Shown: in pieces, positions 57,572-64,000 of the stretch | Numbering within the stretch: position 1 is the stretch's first letter | How the letters are laid out: each line of letters opens with the position of its first letter | Assembly: GCF_035222485.1 (NCBI RefSeq) | Contig: NC_085920.1 | Location: 3,658,001 to 3,722,000, forward strand | From: Podospora pseudoanserina | Lineage: Eukaryota > Ascomycota > Sordariomycetes > Sordariales > Podosporaceae | DNA length: 64,000 nucleotides | Reading direction: 5' to 3' | Notes under the pieces: generated by a model | What the model saw: only the letters and a program-made list of their open reading frames with translations | Database searches by the model: none | What the model was told of the DNA's origin: nothing | Position numbers and translations under genes: made by a program

Positions 57572-58527
57572 ATGCGTGTCTCGAACAACCTCTCCCTTGT
57601 CCTCCTCGCTGCCGGCGTGACAGCCCAGTCGGTCGAGCCTGAGACAGGCGTATGTTCTCCGTATTCCGAACCAATTGACCTCGAATAACATCACTGACTG
57701 GTATCGTGTAGAAACTCGGCGATGCCACCATCGTAAGCAACAACCCCGTCGGGGTCGTGTACAAAGCCGTCCTGCCGGCGGAGGCGTGGTTCAAGCCGGC
57801 GTATCCGGATGGGGGGAATATCGAGGGGGAGATCACTGCTGTGGCTGCTGAGTCGGGGGAGGGAGTGGTGTATACATACAAGCTCTCCAACCTGCCCAAG
57901 GAGGGCGGGCCGTTCCGTATGTCTTTTCTTTTTCGTTACCCCCCCGCCCCATATGGCATCGTTGTTAACACTTATGATGTAGCCTACCACCTCCACGTCG
58001 CCCCTGTCCCCGCCGACGGGAACTGCACCGTCACGCTCGCCCACTTGGATCCGTTTATCCGTGGGGAAAACACGTCTTGCAACCCGTTTGCTCCGCAGAC
58101 GTGCCAGGTTGGGGATTTGAGCGGCAAGTTTGGGGAGATCAGACCTGAGGAGGATGGGACGTGGGAGACGACGTATACGGACTTGTACTCGTCGACGCTT
58201 GAGGGGTTGGGAAGTTTCTTTGGGAACAGGAGCATCGTGTTTCATTATCCTAACAAGACCAGGATTAGCTGTGCCAACTTTGAGAAGGTGGAAGGGGGGG
58301 TGAGCAGCAGTGTGACGGTGCTGCCGACGGTGACGGGTAATGGGAGTTATACTATTTTGCCTACGGGGGGTGTGAGCACTACTACCGGAGGGGGGCCGAG
58401 CACCACGAGTGATGCGGGGGCTGGGACGGAGACGACCACGTCGCCTCCTTTGAGTGGAGCTGCTGGGTTGAGGGGGAGTGCGGTTGGGGCGTTGGTTGTG
58501 GGGGCGGTGGTTATGTTTATGTTGTAA
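57572..58527 (+). CDS. GPI-anchored extracellular Cu-only superoxide dismutase
   Basis: Exons 57572-57649, 57712-57916 and 57983-58527 encode 275 residues. A signal peptide (MRVSNNLSLVLLAAGVTAQS) sends it to the surface. The Cu/Zn-SOD-like beta barrel carries the copper motif YHLHVAPVPADGNC, formed exactly at the second junction, and conserved cysteines (TSCNPFAPQTCQVGDLSGKFG). The zinc-binding loop of classical Cu/Zn SODs is missing, as in fungal Cu-only SODs such as Candida Sod5. A Ser/Thr/Gly-rich spacer leads to a hydrophobic C-terminus (GSAVGALVVGAVVMFML) typical of a GPI signal. It should remove superoxide at the cell wall. The second intron (66 nt) is stop-free. Confidence 0.88.
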
Positions 58528-59409
58528 GGGGGGTTAAGATGATGGAGGGTGGGAGGATTGAGGCGTTGGGGGGCGTATTAAATTGGTTTTTTTTTTTCTT
58601 GCTTGAGATTCTTTGGTAGATGAAAGCTAAGTTTATTGTGTTGCTTTGGGCATGGTTAATTTGGGAGGGAATGAAGGATTATGATAGGGTAATGTTTATA
58701 GCTGAATGCAATGGTCTTGATATGTTGATGGGAAAGAGGGGGGCTGTGACTTGGTAATGGTGGTGATTGCAACTCAGAGGGGCTCTCGATCGAGTAGTGC
58801 CTTGAAAATTATGTTGAAACTGGAATTGGCAACTGAAATCCAAGTGACGGTGATAATGTGTCATTGTTATGGTCATTTCGGACCGTAATAAGAGTGTCGT
58901 GGTGTGTTGTTGCTGCATGGTGGTGGTCATGATGATTGTGATTTCGTCTTTTGCCAGAGGTCAAAGGAGGTCAGTTGCTGTGGGGAGAAGGTTTGTTTTC
59001 AATGTCTGGAATATCGAGAGCAGATAATGCTAGAAAAGTAATGTGCTATGAGTATGATGGGGAGTGTGTTGGGACTTGAGCAGCGTCTCTCTGCTCTCTT
59101 CGGTCATCGAGGCAATGCGTTGGTACTGCCGGGGAGTACAGGGACATGTTTCTCACCTAGCTACCTAAATTACCTAGGTAATAACCAAGCTATCTAGTTG
59201 CTTCAGAGAGGAGGGATTCGAAGGAATATGGTGTGTAGATTTGCAGACGAGCAGTCTCCTAATGTCTAGGATGACGATAGTGCATGGCGGTATGGGTTGA
59301 TCTTTTTTCTTCGCACTTTGTAAGAGAGAACATGCACGGAGCCCCTTAACTATCTTGCCAACATCCCCCCCTTTAATATAAGATTTAACTATATTTGGAA
59401 GCGTAATTA

Positions 59410-59580
59410 TTGAGGGTTGAAAGGTATTTAATAGACTAAAGATAGTGAAAAGACGATATAAGGTACTTAAGAGGCCTGGAAAGATGGTTAAGAGGCCTTG
59501 AAAGATACTTAAAGGGGCTTAAAAGATAGTTTAAGGGCTTTAAAAGATAGTTCGAAGGCCATTAAAGATAAATTAAACGC
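59410..59580 (+). repeat. 21-bp minisatellite, about eight units
   Basis: Units such as GGCCTTGAAAGATACTTAAAG start at 59473, 59494, 59515, 59536 and 59557 with exact 21-base spacing. Three weaker units lie to the left. Confidence 0.8.
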
Positions 59581-62500
59581 TTATTAATTTTCCCTAAAAG
59601 CATTTTATTACATTATATTGTAGGAAAGGTAAGTAAATAGGTAGGCAGGGGAGCACTAATAAGATCAATAAGGGGCTTTGTCGAGGTTCTCTCCTTTTTA
59701 AATAAGAGGCGGGTTTCATTATTTGGGAGGGGAACTCACGGATGGGGTGCTGGTGTTGATGTGAAAGAATGGAAGTCCAGTAGTCGAAAAGAAAACAGGG
59801 ACGAGGGCAGTGCTGCTAGTAAGCGTATAGATCTACCATAGATAACTGCTCGGGACGCCGGGTACTTCTCTTTAAGAGCTCAATAATGGGTGATGCAGGG
59901 GTTGTGACCGTTGAGCGATCTGGGGGGGTGATTGGAGTTGCTGTTGGAAGGAAGTTGGGGTTAAGAGGTGAGAGCTGTGAAGCGAGAGTGAGATGTGAAA
60001 AGGTAGCTTTTGTCAACATGAGTGGAGAGTGAAGAGAAATTTCGTGTCAAAGCATGATCTATACCGAGGCACTTGCTTCTGAACGACCGATGGTGTTTTT
60101 GCTGAGTCCTGGGTGAGGTGAGGTTTCGATCTGTGTAAGTGGGTTAGTTGTGGGTCAGGATATCATCTTGGGTGAGCTATGTCAGGGAAAGGAAATATTA
60201 AAGAAACATCCTTCAAGATGTATGTTGGAAAGCACTGAAACTTTTCATTAGCACTTGTCTTGACAGTGATACCAAATTTCATGATGGCTCCGAAGCTGCT
60301 CGGCTTGCTCTACCTACACGTGGTGCGCAAAATTGTTCCAAGAGTGATACTGTTCCACATCCGATAGTGAGGCAATAATTCATCATGAAAAAAAAGAAAA
60401 CAGAAGCCTCATTGTTGCGAGACTGGACCTTGAGATGCTCATTGGTTCCAGTGGCCATCCCTTGAGCGGAACTGGCCCCGCGTCAACTGCGCTTCGACCG
60501 CGGCGGCGGCAGTATCCGACATTTCCTGAGCCGGCAAGGAACCCGTATCGGATCGTGAGGCTGTGGCACATCGGACCGGAAGCCTTGGTGTCTCCTCGGC
60601 TCCATGTGAGCTTGACGATGAGAGGCAGGTACCTTGCCTGATCGCCTGATCGACTGATGAAGCGGGTGATGGCTAGAGGATTTGTTGACTGGATTCTCGG
60701 TTTGCTACCCCAGCTATGCTAGTGGTGGCCTTCAAGGTGCTCGCAGACCTCCAAAAACTTGATGATATGCAAGCGAGCCCTGGCAGGCTGAACGCTGGGG
60801 AGGTTTGGGGGTGTTGCTAACTTTTTTGGGGAAGCCGGCAGTTCTTTCCGGGGGTTCCTGGCGGCGATCATATTTTTAGTGGGGCTACCCGCTGCGGGTT
60901 CATGCTGAAGAAACCCGCTGTGGGGTTGTCGACCTGGGTTCCCGGTGTAGCATGGTTACAACCTCATCAATTGAGATGTCGACTGGCAGCGGTGATGTTC
61001 AGGCACGGAAAGCCATAGCAGCTGTGCAACCTGCCGCGGGAGCGCATTAATTCTCCTGATATTGGGATCGATGAAGAGGCATCCAGTGAAGAGCTCGAGG
61101 TGAGTGGGAGGGAGGAGGGATCGAGGTTCCAGGGTGTGGTTGGCTGCCGTTGGTGTTACATCGAATGCAGTGCTGATCAATGTCTCAGTCTCAGCTGTTT
61201 TTTCCTTGTGAAAACCCTCCTCGGATCTGGACTACCAGCGTTGCTGGCGACTCATGATGGACATCTTCTTTCTTTTGCTCCTGTCGCAATCATCATGATG
61301 GTATCCGACGCTGTGGTAGTGGCCATGCTCAGCAATAATACCCCGGGAAGAGGCTGGGGTGATTAGCTCCGAGGATTGGCCGGCCAAGGAGCCTTTGACA
61401 AACGACAGTCTTGATCAGAGAGTTGTCGGTCAGTAGCTAAGTACACAACTACAGTACAGTACTAGTGAGCCATTGGAACTGACTTGATCAAGATAGATAG
61501 TTAGGAGTCGAGGTGGAGTCATGACCACACCCTGTATTTGGCCGAGAGAAACCTTATCGTCGGGACTCTCGTAATCTTTGCCAGGGTGCTTTCCAGGCGC
61601 CTGGTCTGTCATCCTCAAGTATGTAGAGACCGAGCCTTGCTTACCGATGACTGCCGAGTTTCCCAGGAGAGATATCTTCAGAAGTCAATGGAACCTAGCT
61701 GTCGATCTACACCATCAATGCCCTTTCGGTCAGGTCACGGTTCACGCTAGGTTACCACCGGTGCGGACAAAAAGCATCTTGGCTGGTCTGGCGATCCTGC
61801 CGGCAGCTGCGATCTCCTGGATGGTGGGGCTGCAGACTAGTGTATGATATCGTAGATTGGAGCTAACATCCTCAACAGATAGACCCCACGACGAGCGACA
61901 CGCATACGTACACGCAGCCCAATGAGGAGATCTACCGCAAACGACTAGTCGTGGCGTTCTGTCATCTTGGAATCCAGCTGCCAACTGCAACCCTCAACAC
62001 CACCCTCCTCTTCCGAAAGGAGAAAAGGCCTCCTGCAACATCAACCCATGTTGCCCTTTTGATCTCATATCGGCGACCGTCACGTCCCCGGGTGCAGTTG
62101 GAACCCTGCCTTCTTCTCAAAGCGGTCAACTGATGGCAAGAATCGAGGTGAATCCGGTCGCTCTCCAAACTGCCGTTGTCCCTCAGTCACAGTTGGTTAG
62201 GGCGAACTCGTACCCTGCAGGTAATACTCGAAGAAGCGCTTACACTCGATGACCAATGGTCTCGCAAGATCAGGATGACTCTTACTACAACTCCCTGTGA
62301 TATTGACTGGATACATATCCTGGGGTCGTCGTCCGGTTTCCGAGCAATCCCTTTGCAGATCAGGCCAGCCAATCCGCTCTTGTGGTCCCGCAGCCGGCTT
62401 AGTTGCTTTAGTCACCTCTACCGTCACCGTGATGGTTCAGCTGAGACATCGCAACGCTCTCAATGCCCGCCAAACGGGAGGGATATGATCTGTGGCCAAG

Positions 62501-63520
62501 CATCAGGATTGTACATTCACGTCCCGAGGGTGTTCAGCGAGGGGCTGCGCCGTGAGGGTGTTCAGCACTCTGGACTGTTGTATATTGGAATCAGAGACGA
62601 ACTACCGACTACGCAAAAGACCTTGGATCGCCATCTGTGGGTTGTTCGCCGCAGCATCATGATCAAAATCCGTTCCAACCACGCTCCCCAGCTTACCACA
62701 TGCGCTGATAACGTGGCGAGCCATGAAGCACCCGCAGCCAACTGCATACGTTGGAAGGACAGGGTCTAACGAGACATGATGTCAACCCCTCTGCTGGGAC
62801 TCGCGCCGTATCCCCGTGTTCACGTTTCTTCAGCAAAGAGAGACAATTATGCAAGATCCGCTGACAGGATGTTGCACGTTGGAACACAGCCGCTCGGGGA
62901 CCTCCTGTCAATATTCTGCAACCCTTCTATCCTGTCCCATCGGCGATCCTTTGAGACATCTAGATGTTCCCTCGGTCTGGTGTCCAGCTATTTCCAGTGA
63001 ATCTAGGTGACTGGAGTGCTCCAGAATTGCCGTGAATGGAGCAATATCGAAGAAACAACCGCCTAGAAAAAGACTCAGTAGTATTCTACATGCGGAGGTG
63101 GTCTATCCCACTGCTCCCTTGTTACGACTGGCTATCACCCAGGTTCTTCGCCGGTCTTGGTGTAGAATAGTGCCTGTCGACCCCCACACCGATTCCACTC
63201 CATTTCCCCCGGTCCTACCAGTACCCCCTGCCCACCTGGACGGAGTAGGAGGGTGGGATGATGACCGGTCAACGACCAACGGTGATGACCATCTTGCCCT
63301 CCAAGTGCGCCGGCACCGCCACCGATTCACCCGGGAACACCCACCCATAGCGAGCGTTTGGCCTTCTCCTTGTTACGCACGCTGTCAAGCTCAAGAGAGA
63401 ACCTATCGGATGGTGTATCGTCTCGGCTGTCGTGTCGCCCCGGCAGAGGTGGGCATCTTCGGGTGGGAGATCAACATGAACTCGGAGAAACTTTACATGG
63501 CACTATCAGGGGGTGTACAA

Positions 63521-63530
63521 ATATTTAAAG
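63521..63530 (+). promoter_or_regulatory. TATA-like box
   Basis: ATATTTAAAG lies about 90 bases before the ATG at 63617. Confidence 0.4.
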
Positions 63531-63616
63531 GGTTGATCTCGTCCTCGTCCCCCACACTAGGTCGGCACACGTCCAACCAACTTCTCTTTCACCATCATAG
63601 TGTGAATTTCGTCATT

Positions 63617-64000
63617 ATGGCTCGTCCTGGTATTCTTTTGCGCTTTTCTGAGAGGAGGCACCGTAGGGGTTCGAGCCTCAACGGACATATCAAGCCGGCG
63701 GACGCCACCAGTCCAGTCACTACACCAACACCTAGACCAGTCACACGAGAAAAATCCTGGAAGCATCGGTCTTTAGGGTCTATCACATGTAAGGAGATAC
63801 TCTAGTAGGCCATGTCTGGTCTGTCTATACTAACAGCTACCCACCACAGCCATCTTCCATGGGCACAGCCAGGCGCCACAGAATGTCTATGAAAAGCCTG
63901 TTGAGGTTATCAGACAGGAGGAGTACCCTCACATGAACAATGGTGAGCTCCCACGAAGCGTCTTGTTCATTCTTCGCCATCTCAAGACGACCAACTAACA
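63617..64000 (+). CDS. First exons of a gene cut by the window end, possibly a class V aminotransferase-like protein
   Basis: Exon 1 is 63617-63788 (MARPGILLRFSERRHRRGSS...), a basic start that may be a targeting sequence. The intron 63789-63849 has GTAAGG, a strong branch ACTAAC and CCACAG. Exon 2 (63850-63942) reads SIFHGHSQAPQNVYEKPVEV, then IRQEEYPHMNNG. It ends at a GTGAGC donor whose intron runs past 64000. Phases agree at both junctions. The segment VIRQEEYPHMNNG resembles the start of molybdenum-cofactor-sulfurase/class V aminotransferase domains (IR..EYP.L.G..YLDH), but the lysine-bearing part is not in view, so this is a guess. Confidence 0.55.

Larger units (their letters stand above)
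58528..63616. other. Gene-poor accessory-like region
   Basis: About 5 kb contain no gene I can support. It includes an AT-rich zone (about 59340-59700) with a 21-bp minisatellite. From 60.4 kb on, many short open stretches lie on both strands without recognisable products. It may hold old, degraded sequence. Confidence 0.55.

Noticed and set aside
62176-62769. 197-codon plus-strand open frame
   Set aside because: It has no recognisable motif, competing frames and no splice or promoter support.

Overview
This window is nuclear DNA of a filamentous ascomycete, most likely a sordariomycete. The evidence is short GT..AG introns (about 45-110 nt) with CTAAC/CTGAC-type branch sites, C/T-rich leaders, and a gene set typical of Sordariales-like fungi: a single MadBub-type BUB1, FunK1 kinase debris, a fungal NACHT/STAND gene and a Fot1/pogo transposon. 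No database search was possible, so names rest on motifs and remembered family sequences.

Region 1 (1-20.6 kb) is housekeeping. It holds the 3' end of eIF4A, a six-exon YRA1/ALYREF mRNA-export adaptor, a 6-phosphogluconate-dehydrogenase-like reductase, an unrecognised protein with a mitochondrial-type leader, a small acidic disordered protein, a GTGAAA-rich minisatellite, a 1327-residue F-box protein ending in a CaaX box, endonuclease IV (APN1) and BUB1. Region 2 (21.3-26.4 kb) has a decayed NACHT/STAND gene followed by enolase. Region 3 (28.3-38.8 kb) carries an M1 aminopeptidase with a leader peptide, a small secreted cysteine-containing protein, a WSS1-like DNA-protein-crosslink protease and a cysteine-cluster protein.

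Region 4 (39.8-50.1 kb) is rich in nuclear genes for mitochondrial proteins: intermediate peptidase OCT1, a MIC26/27-type MICOS subunit, the TPC1 thiamine-pyrophosphate carrier, and a superoxide-dismutase-fold mitoribosomal protein of the mS42/mS43 type. A conserved acidic protein of unknown function lies among them.

Region 5 (50.1-63.6 kb) is gene-poor and accessory in character. A complete Fot1/pogo element with an open transposase, matched terminal inverted repeats and a TA duplication sits inside a FunK1 protein kinase relic, directly after its HRD catalytic motif. A GPI-anchored extracellular Cu-only superoxide dismutase is the only clear intact host gene. A 21-bp minisatellite at 59.4 kb is shared, in inverse orientation, with 36.3 kb. 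The window ends inside the first exons of another gene.

Cross-cutting points are the two UAP56-binding motifs of the YRA1 protein next to a DEAD-box gene, several stop-free introns of length 3n, and 5' leaders or UTR introns that suggest regulated or dual-targeted products.
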